Positions 40,580-50,520 are shown, counted from the stretch's first letter. The stretch: DNA of 64,000 nt from Paludibacter sp. (GCA_028710415.1 JAQTUE010000002.1:1-64000); one strand, 5' to 3'. Numbers and translations are program-made. Notes: a model not told the origin generated them from the sequence alone.

Positions 40580-43500
40580 ATGAGAAAAAAAATTTACGTA
40601 TCAGTTATTGCAGTGTTGTTTTTCTTTTCGTACGTACACGCTGCATTTACAGGTTCCCGAATCTATGATTTTAAAGATGGAACCATTATTGCGAGTGGAC
40701 AAAGTGTAGACGGGTCGCTTAAATTATTGGGCACCTACAGCCTGCATGGAGCCACCTATGGGTTGGACATGAAAGTAGGCGGTGAAATTAAAATAGCCGT
40801 TACCGGAAGCAGTACCCTGCGGTTTTTAGGATCGGCCTATTCCGGTCTAAAGATGCAGGCTAAAACATCAAAAGGAGTGGATTTAGGTACCCAGAATACT
40901 AAGGTTGCAACTGATTTGGTGGATACCTACGATTTTGTGTACACCGGCGTTGCAGATACCCTTGATTTTAAATTGCTTGCTGATGTAGGCAATGACCTGT
41001 ATCTTCCCTCCATAGAGGTAGTGCCTGTTCAGTTAGGTGGAGATGTCACCCTGACCTCTCCCGTAAAGAATATCATTTACTTTTTCGATTTGAGGGATGG
41101 AAGTATCATTCCAAACCAGACCAGCCTGAACGGGAACTATACCATTACCCAAGGGTTGTTCAAAATTGAAAGCGGACCAAGCAATGGCTACGGATACAAC
41201 GGTACCCAGCATGGTTCAATTCTTAAAACAGGAAACAGGATCACCTTGCAGGTAGCCGGAAACTCTACGATTAAAATTGGAGGCTCCATCTATTCAAGTG
41301 GTTCAATTGCTGTTTCAAGTGCAACCGGAGCGTTCGATAAAGTGTCACAGGCATCTCAAACTGCTGCTAACTATGATGCCGATGGATCAAGTGTAGATTT
41401 CCTGTATGTAGGAACAGCCGGAACAGTTGTGCTGGATTTTACAGGGACCACCTATGTTCCCATCATTGAGATTGTGCCGATTCCATTCGATGTACAACTG
41501 AATCCATGGGTTCAAAAGACCGGGACGATTACTGTCAATGGCATTGTCATTGGCTTGACGGCTGGAATAACGATTTCAGATAATGCAGCCGTAACGGTCA
41601 GCGCAGGTACTGTGATCAGTGCAACTCCCACAGTGGCATCGATCCGGATTAACCTGGCAGGTACACCACTTTCGGGGTATACTCCGGCAGTGACGGGAGA
41701 TATTGCTTCAGCAACTGTCAGCCACGATTCGCTGATGGTAACCTATGCCAATACAACTACCAAGCCAACCAGTTATTTGATACTGGTAGCGGATAATAGT
41801 ATCGTAGCAGAAGCGTTGCCTGGAAAGACCTACACCTATGATTTTACCAACGGAAGTGTGTTGCCCCAGACTTCGTACCAGGCATTGAGATATCCGCTCT
41901 TTGTAACCAAAGACGGGATTGTAACAATGAAAAGTAACAATGCCACTCCGGCCGGACAATTCGGATACCACGACGCTGCACACGGAGCTGTGTTCTTCCC
42001 GGGAAACTCCATTGATATGACAGTTGCAGGAAATGCCACCGCTACCTTTATTACCTGTGTGTATGGCAGTGCCACCGATGCTGTGTTTGAGTTTAAGGAT
42101 TCAGCTGGAAATGTACTGGGTACAATAGCTGCACAAAACATTGGCAAGACCGATGCCTTTGCAAGCAGTTTCAGCTATACCGGACCTAAAGGCATTATTA
42201 CCGCCACATTGAAAAGTGCTTTATTCCCCACAGCTGAAGTCTACATACATGGACTGAGCATTGAGAATGCCGCTCAGATTATCAGTTCGAACGGGAAAAT
42301 TGAAGTCTGGGATTTTGGTGCAGCACAACAGGATACCACCATCTATAAGAACAATCTGACTGAAAGCATAATAAATTCCTGGTATGCACCGACTATACCA
42401 GTTGGAAGTGCCAATAATTTACTCCCAAGCTTTACTGCAGGTGTGTTGAGTTGGGTTGGAGGTACAAATGACAGGCTCAGGACCACAAACACCAATCTGA
42501 CACGTTATGATGCCAACATTGCAAGTGCGGTTGGATATACCGGCCGTGTTTATGTTAATGCAGCAGCTGCAACCGGACGATATATGAGCCTGACATTGAG
42601 TGAAGACGATGAAGTAACGGTAGTTACCCGAACCGACGCAGGTGGAAACCTGAATTTCCAGTATGTCGGGAATCCGGCGGCACAGACCGATGTTGTAGCA
42701 GTTACCGACCTGGTATCGCTGAAATTTGTTGCGAAAGCTGCAGGAACCTATCATATGTTCGATACTTCCGGCAAGCCAAGTTATTTTCGTATTTATAGGA
42801 AAGATGCCACCTATGCCAATTTTGCCGGGATTGTTAATGTCAGCCAGGCGCCAGGCATTCCCGCCGGTTATGGAATTGTGTTTACTAACAAGGCAGGTAA
42901 ATCATGGAAATCGGTAGTGACGAACAGCGGATACAATGCCAAGCTTCCGGCCGGATATACCTATGCGTTGAGTTTGTCGGATGCAAACGGATATGTAATT
43001 ACCAGCGGGGATACCTTGGCTGTAACACCAACAACCACAGCCTATAATGTCAGTATTAAAGCTGTTGAACTTTATGCTGTCACCGGAGCCATTACCGGCT
43101 TAGGGTCGAATATTACAAAACTCTCACTGGTGTTTACACCGACTGCATCGGCTCATGCTATTTACAAACCGGTACCGGTTGTTGATACAAATGCAGCAAC
43201 GTACACTGTACAGCTGGAACCGAATATCAGATATAAGATTTCAGCTACCGGTGTAAACGATTTCTATCTACCGGTTGATTCAATCATTATCGGAACAGCA
43301 GGTGCAACTTTTGACCTTGCATTTGTTGCAAAACCATTGCATGCTGTCACGATTAATGTTACAGGATTAACACCGGAACAGCTTGCTAAACTGAGCCTGG
43401 TATTTAATAACCTGTACGAAGCAGGTTATAGTTACGGGTTTAGTACTGTAACCGGCATTGCCTTGCGCGATGGTGTTTATACGGTAGCTTATTCAGGACT

Positions 43501-45421
43501 TGACGACTATCCGGTACAACTGGGTCTTACCTCAAACCTGAAAGTCGCCGGGGCAGATACAACCAAAGTGCTTGCATTTAAGCCGGTAACCGATTGGTCG
43601 TTCGATGACAAGCCAATTGCAAACGGCACACCTTCGTACAAAGGATTGTTGTTTACAGGAACTGTTGCCAGCGAATTAGCCAAAGGACACTTGACTGCCA
43701 AGGCGGGTGCCACGATCAGGGTGCCTTTAAATGTTGGTGAAAAAATGAGGGTTACGTATTATTATACGGCAGCCTTCTCCATCAATGGAGGGGATACGAT
43801 TACAACGGCAACCAACAGTACCAGTATCCTGGAATATGCAGATTACACGTATACCGGCACCGTTCCGGGTTATGTTACCATTGTAATTGGTACTGCTGCT
43901 GCCACCACCTATATCACCGATATTATGGTAACAAAAGTAGTGGCTTATCAACCGGTCATTACTGTGGGTGCAGACAAAGCATATAAGACTATAAATGATG
44001 CCTTAGCTGCCATTGCCCAAATGGTGCGTGGAGCCACCGACCGGGTAACCGTACTGATTGATCCGGGTAACTACGAAGAAATGCTGGTAGTTACTGTTCC
44101 AAACGTTACGTTGAAAAATGCATCGGCAACTCCTGCCATTGCCCTGGCAAATAAAGGAGTCGATATTGATCCCAACGCAGTAAGGATCACTTCGTACTAC
44201 GGACATGGCTACAATTACTACAGCATGGGTAACGATCAGAAATGGAATGCCGATGTGTTACGGGTAAATAAGGAAAATGGATACCTTTCGTACGAAAACA
44301 AAGGGGCAGGTACCACAAACGGTTCATATTGGAATGCAACTGTCGTGGTAAGCGCCAATGGATTTACCGCTGAAAATATCATTTTTGAAAACTCCTTTAA
44401 CCAGTACATCTCCTTAAAGGAATCACAGGATGTAGTTGTTCTGTGGGCATCGGGCAACAAAGGTGTAAGGTCGGTAACGGCAGGCAGTACCGACGTTCAA
44501 CATAAGAGCTTTGTTGAAAGGGGTGCCGCAATTGCCATCACTGACAATACCGATAAAGTTGTATTGACAAAATGCAGGGTAGTAGGCCGTCAGGATTCAT
44601 TCTACGGAGGCACCAATACCCGGGTGGTAATTTACAAAGGCGCTATGATGGGAGGTACCGATTATCTATTCGGAGCTATGACCGCCGTATTCTATAAAAC
44701 CGACCTGGCAATGAATACCAGTGATGACAGCGGTGACCAGGCGTACCTGACTGCCGCCCAACAAAGCAGTGGAAGGGGATATTTGATGTATGCATGTAAT
44801 ATTAAATCAGCTATCCCGGCTGTTGAAACGGCTTCAACTTACCTGTCAAAACCCGGTGAATTCGGTCGTCCATGGCAGGCTACCACCAGTGAAGTTGTGT
44901 TCTACAATACTGTAATTGATACCACCAATTTTACCGGAAGCGTAGGGAAATCATTGATAGCTCCCGAAGGCTGGCTTAATACCTTAGGCGGAACTTCCAG
45001 TAAGATGTATGAATTCGGTACTGTTGAGAAATCGGGTGTGAACAATTCGGCAAATCGTGCAAGCTGGTCGACAGTATTAACTGCACCAACCCTTACCGAC
45101 GGAACGGCCATTACGACTTTCAACTTTACAAAAGGCACCGACAACTGGGATCCACTACCTGATCTGATTGCAAATGATACTGGAAGCGGGGTAATTATTC
45201 CGGGGTCCACATCATCTATTCAAATTTACGGTAACGGCAACAAGTTATTTGTCACAAATGTAAAAAAGAATACCTTGATTCAGGTCTACAGCATGGATGG
45301 ATCTCTTGTAAAATCGGTTGTAACGGCTGTTGATACTAATTTTACATTCGATACTGGCCTGTGGATTGTGAAAGCAGTTGCCGAAGATGGCAGTAAAACA
45401 ATAAAAATACTTATTCACTAA
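40580..45421 (+). CDS. Large T9SS-secreted pectinesterase (CE8)
   Basis: 1613 residues from the ATG at 40580. Signal peptide 1-21 (VIAVLFFFSYVHA). Four related beta-rich domains follow, beginning about 27, 166, 420 and 575 and each opening with a (Y/F/W)-D-F/L-x-(D/N)-G-(T/S)-type strand; then about 400 residues of further beta domains. The catalytic beta-helix is at about 1140-1500: VGADKAYKTINDALAAI, GRQDSFYGG (Gln1338, Asp1339), GTDYLFG (Asp1361), FGRPWQ (Arg1430). The first conserved Gln of pectinesterases appears replaced by Ala near 1316 (ERGAAIAITD). The C-terminal ~75 residues (IQIYGNGNKLFVTNVKKNTL to TIKILIH) are a T9SS sorting domain. It would demethylate pectin at the cell surface. 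Confidence 0.85.
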   Translation: MRKKIYVSVIAVLFFFSYVHAAFTGSRIYDFKDGTIIASGQSVDGSLKLLGTYSLHGATYGLDMKVGGEIKIAVTGSSTLRFLGSAYSGLKMQAKTSKGVDLGTQNTKVATDLVDTYDFVYTGVADTLDFKLLADVGNDLYLPSIEVVPVQLGGDVTLTSPVKNIIYFFDLRDGSIIPNQTSLNGNYTITQGLFKIESGPSNGYGYNGTQHGSILKTGNRITLQVAGNSTIKIGGSIYSSGSIAVSSATGAFDKVSQASQTAANYDADGSSVDFLYVGTAGTVVLDFTGTTYVPIIEIVPIPFDVQLNPWVQKTGTITVNGIVIGLTAGITISDNAAVTVSAGTVISATPTVASIRINLAGTPLSGYTPAVTGDIASATVSHDSLMVTYANTTTKPTSYLILVADNSIVAEALPGKTYTYDFTNGSVLPQTSYQALRYPLFVTKDGIVTMKSNNATPAGQFGYHDAAHGAVFFPGNSIDMTVAGNATATFITCVYGSATDAVFEFKDSAGNVLGTIAAQNIGKTDAFASSFSYTGPKGIITATLKSALFPTAEVYIHGLSIENAAQIISSNGKIEVWDFGAAQQDTTIYKNNLTESIINSWYAPTIPVGSANNLLPSFTAGVLSWVGGTNDRLRTTNTNLTRYDANIASAVGYTGRVYVNAAAATGRYMSLTLSEDDEVTVVTRTDAGGNLNFQYVGNPAAQTDVVAVTDLVSLKFVAKAAGTYHMFDTSGKPSYFRIYRKDATYANFAGIVNVSQAPGIPAGYGIVFTNKAGKSWKSVVTNSGYNAKLPAGYTYALSLSDANGYVITSGDTLAVTPTTTAYNVSIKAVELYAVTGAITGLGSNITKLSLVFTPTASAHAIYKPVPVVDTNAATYTVQLEPNIRYKISATGVNDFYLPVDSIIIGTAGATFDLAFVAKPLHAVTINVTGLTPEQLAKLSLVFNNLYEAGYSYGFSTVTGIALRDGVYTVAYSGLDDYPVQLGLTSNLKVAGADTTKVLAFKPVTDWSFDDKPIANGTPSYKGLLFTGTVASELAKGHLTAKAGATIRVPLNVGEKMRVTYYYTAAFSINGGDTITTATNSTSILEYADYTYTGTVPGYVTIVIGTAAATTYITDIMVTKVVAYQPVITVGADKAYKTINDALAAIAQMVRGATDRVTVLIDPGNYEEMLVVTVPNVTLKNASATPAIALANKGVDIDPNAVRITSYYGHGYNYYSMGNDQKWNADVLRVNKENGYLSYENKGAGTTNGSYWNATVVVSANGFTAENIIFENSFNQYISLKESQDVVVLWASGNKGVRSVTAGSTDVQHKSFVERGAAIAITDNTDKVVLTKCRVVGRQDSFYGGTNTRVVIYKGAMMGGTDYLFGAMTAVFYKTDLAMNTSDDSGDQAYLTAAQQSSGRGYLMYACNIKSAIPAVETASTYLSKPGEFGRPWQATTSEVVFYNTVIDTTNFTGSVGKSLIAPEGWLNTLGGTSSKMYEFGTVEKSGVNNSANRASWSTVLTAPTLTDGTAITTFNFTKGTDNWDPLPDLIANDTGSGVIIPGSTSSIQIYGNGNKLFVTNVKKNTLIQVYSMDGSLVKSVVTAVDTNFTFDTGLWIVKAVAEDGSKTIKILIH

Positions 45422-45444
45422 GCTGTTTTTATTTCCCTAAACTA

Positions 45445-45484
45445 ACAGAGGCTGCTCCACATAGAATTGGGGCAGCCTCTGTTC
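45445..45484 (+). terminator. Hairpin after pectinesterase
   Basis: AACAGAGGCTGCTCC and GGGGCAGCCTCTGTT form a long stem 25 bases after the stop. There is no clear T-run, so termination strength is uncertain. Confidence 0.65.
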
Positions 45485-45516
45485 GTTGAAAATTATAATG
45501 TTGTTTAATTGTTTTA

Positions 45517-45590
45517 TCCCCTTCCAACCGGATATATTCTTCATCAACTAAGAAAATGGAATTGCCTGTTGTTGGGTTTGGATAGCCATA
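45517..45590 (+). repeat. Cassette repeat, type A left half
   Basis: TCCCCTTCCAACCGGATATA, TTCTTCATCAACTAAGAAAA, then TTGCCTGTTGTTGGGTTTGG ATA. The matching right half is at 45887, about 300 bases away, with a promoter and a short frame between. Confidence 0.7.
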
Positions 45591-45661
45591 GGTATGTTAT
45601 ACCAGTTTTTGTATTATTAGGATATGCAATCCGATAAATACAAATATTTAAAAACATTGAC

Positions 45662-45670
45662 TATATTTGC
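45662..45670 (+). promoter_or_regulatory. -7 promoter box inside split repeat
   Basis: TATATTTGC, a TAnnTTTG match, 22 bases before the ATG of a 45-codon frame. Confidence 0.55.
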
Positions 45671-45691
45671 AAAGTTAAAATTCACATTAAA

Positions 45692-45829
45692 ATGGATTTC
45701 AAAAATAGGATTGAAGGTGAAGTTTATTTTGTTACAGACACTTTACGGATGGGTGGCAAAGTTAAAGTACCACATGCAAATATAGTTTTCCTATCGTTTG
45801 GGCTGGCAGGAAAGGATTGCCGGAGGTGA
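45692..45829 (+). CDS. Possible 45-residue protein or gene remnant
   Basis: ATG-initiated frame starting MDFKNRIEGEVYFVTDTLRM and containing VPHANIVFLSFGLAGKDCRR before TGA. It has its own -7 box. Too short to assign; it could be a real small protein or the 5' part of a gene truncated by frameshift. It lies inside a split repeat element. Confidence 0.4.
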   Translation: MDFKNRIEGEVYFVTDTLRMGGKVKVPHANIVFLSFGLAGKDCRR

Positions 45830-45886
45830 TATTGTTTTGAAATAAAGAGTTTGTCGAATTACAAAACATTATAATACAAATAGTTG

Positions 45887-45960
45887 TGACAACATATCCC
45901 AAAGACAGGCATGAATATTTGTACATTTAATTAAGAGGGTTTTATCCGGAGGGACGGGGG
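45887..45960 (+). repeat. Cassette repeat, type A right half
   Basis: TGACAACATATCCCAAAGAC, AGGCATGAATATTTGTACAT, TTAATTAAGAGGGTTTTATC, then CGGAGGGACGGGG. It completes the element begun at 45517. The right end CCGGAGGGACGG complements the CCGTCC-TTCCGG left-end consensus. Confidence 0.75.
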
Positions 45961-46023
45961 ATATAATTCCATAAATAATAAATTATTATGAATTTCATAA
46001 ATCATATATTTAAAAACAAACAA

Positions 46024-47661
46024 ATGAAGTCAAAGAATTTTTTACTTTTTATTACAGCTTTCTTTCTATGTAATTTGAGTTTTGCAAATGCACAATCAAA
46101 CTCGTTGAGAGGTTTAGTCGCAGTAGTTCGTCCGGTTTATAGTGAACCAATAATAGACTTTCTTACTAAATTCAGTATTTCTTTAAAAGAAGAGGGTTAT
46201 GAGCATGCCTCAGATCAAATTAAATCACTTGCGAAAGGCGGTTTTGGTTCAGGTTTTGTTTATACTAATCCATCCAATGGACAAAATTATATTATTACAA
46301 ATAGGCATGTTGTAATTCAAGCACAATATGTAAATGTTGAATTTATGTTAGAGGATCAATCAATAAGGGCATTTAACAAATGTAAAGTTGTAGCCATGGA
46401 TGAAGCACATGATTTAGCAATTATATCTCTTCCCACTGAATCGAAATTTGAAAAAACATTAGAAATAAATACGCAAAGACCTGAAGATGGTACCGATGTA
46501 TACACGGCAGGGTATCCCGCTTTAAATAAAGAACCTTCATGGCAGTTAGGCAATGGAATTGTATCAAATTCCAATCTACATATTGATGATATTATAATCG
46601 GAAATGTAGGAGTAATCCAACATACTGCTCAAATTGATCATGGAAGCTCCGGTGGACCGCTTTTAATTAAATCTAAAGATACAGGATTTCAGGTAATCGG
46701 TATTAATACATTGAAAGCCAAAGATCGTGAAAATGTAAATATTGCTCTACCTTCTTTAGTAATTTTGAATTTTATAAACGATTATTTTAAAGCTCCGGCT
46801 TATTCAAAAGACATGCTCGAACTTCAAATTACTGCTTTTTCAAAAGTAAAGAATGATGGGTACAAAAAAATACTCCCGTTTATATCATACGATTATATTT
46901 CGCACATCTCAGTAAAATCATTTATTACAATGATAAACTCATGCGATGAAAAGATAAAAGAGGAAGTACTTAATCAGTTTAATAATGGATTCCCTATTGA
47001 AGGAGTTCGTATTTTGATAGCAGAAAAAATAAGCAAACAATTAATTAAGAAGGAAATATCTTTAACCTCTATTGAAAATTTTTCTATAACTGACCCTGTT
47101 CAAGTCACTCTAAATTTAGCTGGAAACAAAACAATAACAACATGGACTTACCAGCATGGACAGTGGTGTTTGACGGATTTTCCTGCTTTAAAGGTTAACG
47201 CCGAGTGGAATACTGGAATATCTGAAACATACGGTTATAAGAGTTCAATAATATACAGTCATGGTTTTGGAAATAATCCTATTAGTGAAATCAATATTCA
47301 GCGTACATTTTACACCTATTTTTTATACTTGATTGGCTTTCAAAGCAGTAACGGATTGATGGGTGTAAACTTTGGAGTTGGAGGAGATTTGCCTTATCAA
47401 ATCGCCAGTAGAACCTATTTAGTACCATACTTGAAAGGATTCCTAGAAATGAATTTACCTTCAAATTTGGATAGTACTGCACCTGGTTCATTCGGTTATG
47501 GTTTTAAACTGGGAACAGATATTGCAATTTCATTGTTTAATAAAACATATTTGTTAATTGGAGCAGGTATAAAATCAAAATTTGTCTTAAGTTCAATGGA
47601 ACAAAGCAATCCAGCTTTACCAGAAACAAATTTTATCATGCATATTGGTTTGACATTTTAA
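46024..47661 (+). CDS. Trypsin-like protease fused to a predicted beta-barrel
   Basis: 545 residues from the ATG at 46024 (MKSKNFLLFITAFF); the frame opens at 45988 but the signal peptide begins here, cleaved near residue 23. Residues about 65-260 are an S1C/DegP-like protease with the full triad: His95 (ITNRHVV), Asp130 (EAHDLAIISL), Ser209 (DHGSSGGPLL). There is no PDZ domain. Residues 260-390 are a linker domain. Residues about 394-545 are alternating amphipathic strands (YKSSIIYSHGFGNNPISEIN, NGLMGVNFGVGG, YGFKLGTDIAISLF) ending in Phe (FIMHIGLTF), as in small outer-membrane barrels. AT-rich, flanked by repeats. Confidence 0.75.
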   Translation: MKSKNFLLFITAFFLCNLSFANAQSNSLRGLVAVVRPVYSEPIIDFLTKFSISLKEEGYEHASDQIKSLAKGGFGSGFVYTNPSNGQNYIITNRHVVIQAQYVNVEFMLEDQSIRAFNKCKVVAMDEAHDLAIISLPTESKFEKTLEINTQRPEDGTDVYTAGYPALNKEPSWQLGNGIVSNSNLHIDDIIIGNVGVIQHTAQIDHGSSGGPLLIKSKDTGFQVIGINTLKAKDRENVNIALPSLVILNFINDYFKAPAYSKDMLELQITAFSKVKNDGYKKILPFISYDYISHISVKSFITMINSCDEKIKEEVLNQFNNGFPIEGVRILIAEKISKQLIKKEISLTSIENFSITDPVQVTLNLAGNKTITTWTYQHGQWCLTDFPALKVNAEWNTGISETYGYKSSIIYSHGFGNNPISEINIQRTFYTYFLYLIGFQSSNGLMGVNFGVGGDLPYQIASRTYLVPYLKGFLEMNLPSNLDSTAPGSFGYGFKLGTDIAISLFNKTYLLIGAGIKSKFVLSSMEQSNPALPETNFIMHIGLTF

Positions 47662-47678
47662 AATTCAAAAATTCCTAG

Positions 47679-47775
47679 TTCTTTAAGATATGTCCATCAT
47701 TTAATGAGAAAATGGTATGCTGGCAGGAGGTTGGTGGGAAAGCAGGTTCTGACTTTCGCGATATGGAAATCGCGA
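47679..47775 (+). repeat. Cassette repeat, type B
   Basis: CTTTAAGATATGTCCATCAT, TTAATGAGAAAATGGTATGC, GGAGGTTGGTGGGAAAGCAG, then the hairpin TTTCGCGATATGGAAATCGC. It starts 17 bases after the protease gene stop. Confidence 0.8.
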
Positions 47776-47812
47776 GACCCAATTTATCAATTTATCCCGG
47801 TGTAAGGAAACT

Positions 47813-47850
47813 AAAAAAGACCCCGACAGAACTGATCAGCCGGGGTTTTT
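47813..47850. terminator. Terminator between convergent genes
   Basis: AAAAAGACCCCG and CCGGGGTTTTT arms around a 15-base loop. It lies between the protease gene and the minus-strand peptidase and is usable from both sides. Confidence 0.75.
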
Positions 47851-47880
47851 CATAATGAATTATGCATTGTGAAATCTGAA

Positions 47881-50262
47881 TTATTTCAAATGTTCCTCCA
47901 GGAAACGGTCCTGTTCCCAAAGGAGGTGCAGGATATTTTCGCGGGCAACATAGCTGTGGGCTTCCTTGGGCAGGATCAACATGCGGGCGGGAGCACCAAG
48001 GCCTTTGAGTGCCTGGAAGTACCGTTCGGTTTGCAGGGTAAAGGTGCCGGGGTTATTATCCTCTTCACCATGAACCAGCAGGATAGGCGTTTTCATCTTA
48101 TCGGCATTCATAAAGGGAGACATGGCGTTGTACACATCCGGTGAATCCCAGTAATTGCGTTGTTCGCTTTGAAAACCAAAGGGTGTTAACGTACGGTTAT
48201 ACGCCCCGCTGCGTGCAATGCCGCAGGCAAACAGGTCGGAATGGGTCAGCAGGTTGGCAGTCATAAAGGCACCATAGGAATGCCCGCCCACAGCAACTTT
48301 CTTCCGGTTGATATAGCCCAATGAATCGACAGCATCAATGGCAGCTTTTGCGTTTGATACCAGTTGTTCGATAAAAGTATCATTGGGTTCATTATGGCCT
48401 TCACCGATAATCGGGAAAGCAGCATCATCCAACACTGCATACCCGCGGGTCACCCAATATACAAACGACCCGTAGTAGGGAAATGTGAACTCATTGGAGT
48501 TCGCGGTACTCTGTCCTGCACTGTAGTTGTCCTTGTACTCGGTAGGATATGCCCAGATAAGCAAAGGGAGTTTTTCCTTCTTAGTACGGTCGTAACCCAC
48601 CGGCAAATACAATGTCCCGGAGAGTTCCACTCCATCAGCCCTTTTGTATTTGATGACTTCCTTGTACACATCCTTGATACTTTCGAAGGGATTCGGGAAA
48701 TCGGTGATCCTTGTCAACCCGTTCCTGGAGTTAATGTTGCGGAAGTAATAGTTTGGGTATTCATTCCGGGACTGTATGCGTACCAAGGCTTCCCCTTTTT
48801 TAAAGTCTTCGACATCAACGATCTCTTCCATTTTATCGGTATAAGCCGACTGGTACAACCGCTTTGACTTTAAAGTCTTGAGGTTGAATACATCAATAAA
48901 GGGAAACTGGCCTTTTGGGGTATGACCTTCGCCCACGCTGTACAGGTTGTTGTCTTCAATGGCCAGCACATATTTGCCATACTCATTTTTCACTGTTTCA
49001 AAGTTCCCGGGATCGGAATAGATGTCCTGGAAGTTCCGGTCGTTAATGATACGTGGATTCTCATCAGCACGTGCCGGATTGATCAGATAGGTTTTTTCAT
49101 TGCGCGTATCGTACCACTCATCCTGCAGGACAGCCACCGAATCATTGCCCCAGATCACATGCGAAAAACGTGAGATGGTTTTAGAGACAAAGGCAGGTGC
49201 TTCGGTAAAAGGGGCCTTCCACTGGTAGAGTGCATCGCGGTATTCTACTTTCATTTCGGGATCGCCGCCATCCAATGCTTCTACATAATACAAAGTTGCT
49301 GCCTGGTCGGGCCTCCAGCTAAGGCCACGTTTCCCTTTGCGTACAGCCATAAATCCTTTTGGCAATACTTCCGAAAGGGGTACTTCATTTACAATCTTCA
49401 CTTCCTTTCCTCTCAGGTCATAGACAATGGAGAGTTGCGGAAAGCGGTTCAGGGGTACAATATACGTAAAGGGTTTGCGCAATGTAGTGACAAGCAGGTA
49501 TTTTCCGTCAGCGGAGAAAGACTCGCCTGCATACATATCCTCTTCTTTAAATAATTCGGCTTTCCCGGTCAGGTCCACTGTATACAATTCAGAGGAAGTG
49601 AGGGTCACGAAATTAATCTCGTCAGAGGCATTCTTCAGTAAGTCGGGGTACGTGCGGTTTTGGGATTTAGACCCATCACTTAACGACAGGGTAGGGCCGT
49701 TAGGCAATTCCCGTTTAGGATCAATAAGCGCAGGCCGGTTTTTAGGTAATAACCTCACCAATAACTGCCGGCTATTGCGATACCAGTTCAACGGGTTCCC
49801 AAGGTTTGCATTTACTATGGATTCGGTAAGTCGGATTGCTGTGGCGGTAACCACGTCCAATACCCATAATTCCACACCCCTGGCTGCCGTATTGGTAAAC
49901 GCAATCTTCTTTTCATCGGGCGACCAGGAGACATAAGCTATCCGTGGATTACCAGGCAACCCTTTTACCTGAATGGGTTCGGTATCAACCACCTTTCGTA
50001 TTTTGAGGTTGTGAACGTAATTCACAGACGATCCGATGTTGGTCACGGGGTTGATGCGTAATCCGCCCATGCTCATTTCCTGTTGGTTTAAATCATCCAG
50101 CGTTTTATACGTGCTGTGATAACTCAGCAACATGTATTCCTTCTTGGTGTCGATGGACACTGAAGGGGCTCTTTCGTAATCGGCAAGCTGTAGAATACTT
50201 GCCGGAGGAGTCTGATATTTCAAATTCTCCTGTGGTATAATGGGTGTTTGTCCTGTTGTCAT
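47881..50262 (-). CDS. S9-family prolyl-oligopeptidase-like serine peptidase
   Basis: 793 residues on the minus strand. N-terminal beta-propeller (about 30-520; VSWSPDEKKIAFTN is a typical blade) and an alpha/beta-hydrolase domain (about 540-793) with the nucleophile in VGGHSYGAF (Ser662), the acid in LLVHGEEDNNPG, and the His in ILPKEAHSY. It resembles glutamyl/acylaminoacyl-type S9 peptidases. Relatives in Bacteroidota usually carry a signal peptide; this start (MTTGQTPIIPQENLKYQTPP) shows none, so a cytoplasmic location or a missed start must be considered. Transcribed alone. Confidence 0.9.
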   Translation of the reverse strand: MTTGQTPIIPQENLKYQTPPASILQLADYERAPSVSIDTKKEYMLLSYHSTYKTLDDLNQQEMSMGGLRINPVTNIGSSVNYVHNLKIRKVVDTEPIQVKGLPGNPRIAYVSWSPDEKKIAFTNTAARGVELWVLDVVTATAIRLTESIVNANLGNPLNWYRNSRQLLVRLLPKNRPALIDPKRELPNGPTLSLSDGSKSQNRTYPDLLKNASDEINFVTLTSSELYTVDLTGKAELFKEEDMYAGESFSADGKYLLVTTLRKPFTYIVPLNRFPQLSIVYDLRGKEVKIVNEVPLSEVLPKGFMAVRKGKRGLSWRPDQAATLYYVEALDGGDPEMKVEYRDALYQWKAPFTEAPAFVSKTISRFSHVIWGNDSVAVLQDEWYDTRNEKTYLINPARADENPRIINDRNFQDIYSDPGNFETVKNEYGKYVLAIEDNNLYSVGEGHTPKGQFPFIDVFNLKTLKSKRLYQSAYTDKMEEIVDVEDFKKGEALVRIQSRNEYPNYYFRNINSRNGLTRITDFPNPFESIKDVYKEVIKYKRADGVELSGTLYLPVGYDRTKKEKLPLLIWAYPTEYKDNYSAGQSTANSNEFTFPYYGSFVYWVTRGYAVLDDAAFPIIGEGHNEPNDTFIEQLVSNAKAAIDAVDSLGYINRKKVAVGGHSYGAFMTANLLTHSDLFACGIARSGAYNRTLTPFGFQSEQRNYWDSPDVYNAMSPFMNADKMKTPILLVHGEEDNNPGTFTLQTERYFQALKGLGAPARMLILPKEAHSYVARENILHLLWEQDRFLEEHLK

Positions 50263-50511
50263 GATAAAATGAATTAAAGTAAGTTTTTCATCTGAAAAGC
50301 GATTCTTTCATTCAGCTTGCAAAAGTAGGTCAATCTATCGGGATTGAAAAACTATATAAAAGTACTCTAATTTGGGACTGTTTAAACGTGTATTGTCTTA
50401 CGTTTGTAGTATTAACACAAAAAGCAGCTGTTTGTATTATAATTTTGTAATATATTCACACATAAATATCATAAAAATGTAAAAACACATCAATAAACGA
50501 AACAATATTCC

Positions 50512-50520
50512 TACATTTGC
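50512..50520 (+). promoter_or_regulatory. Endonuclease gene promoter (-7 box)
   Basis: TACATTTGC matches TAnnTTTG, 43 bases upstream of the start codon. The 300-base divergent gap holds nothing else I can name. Confidence 0.65.
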
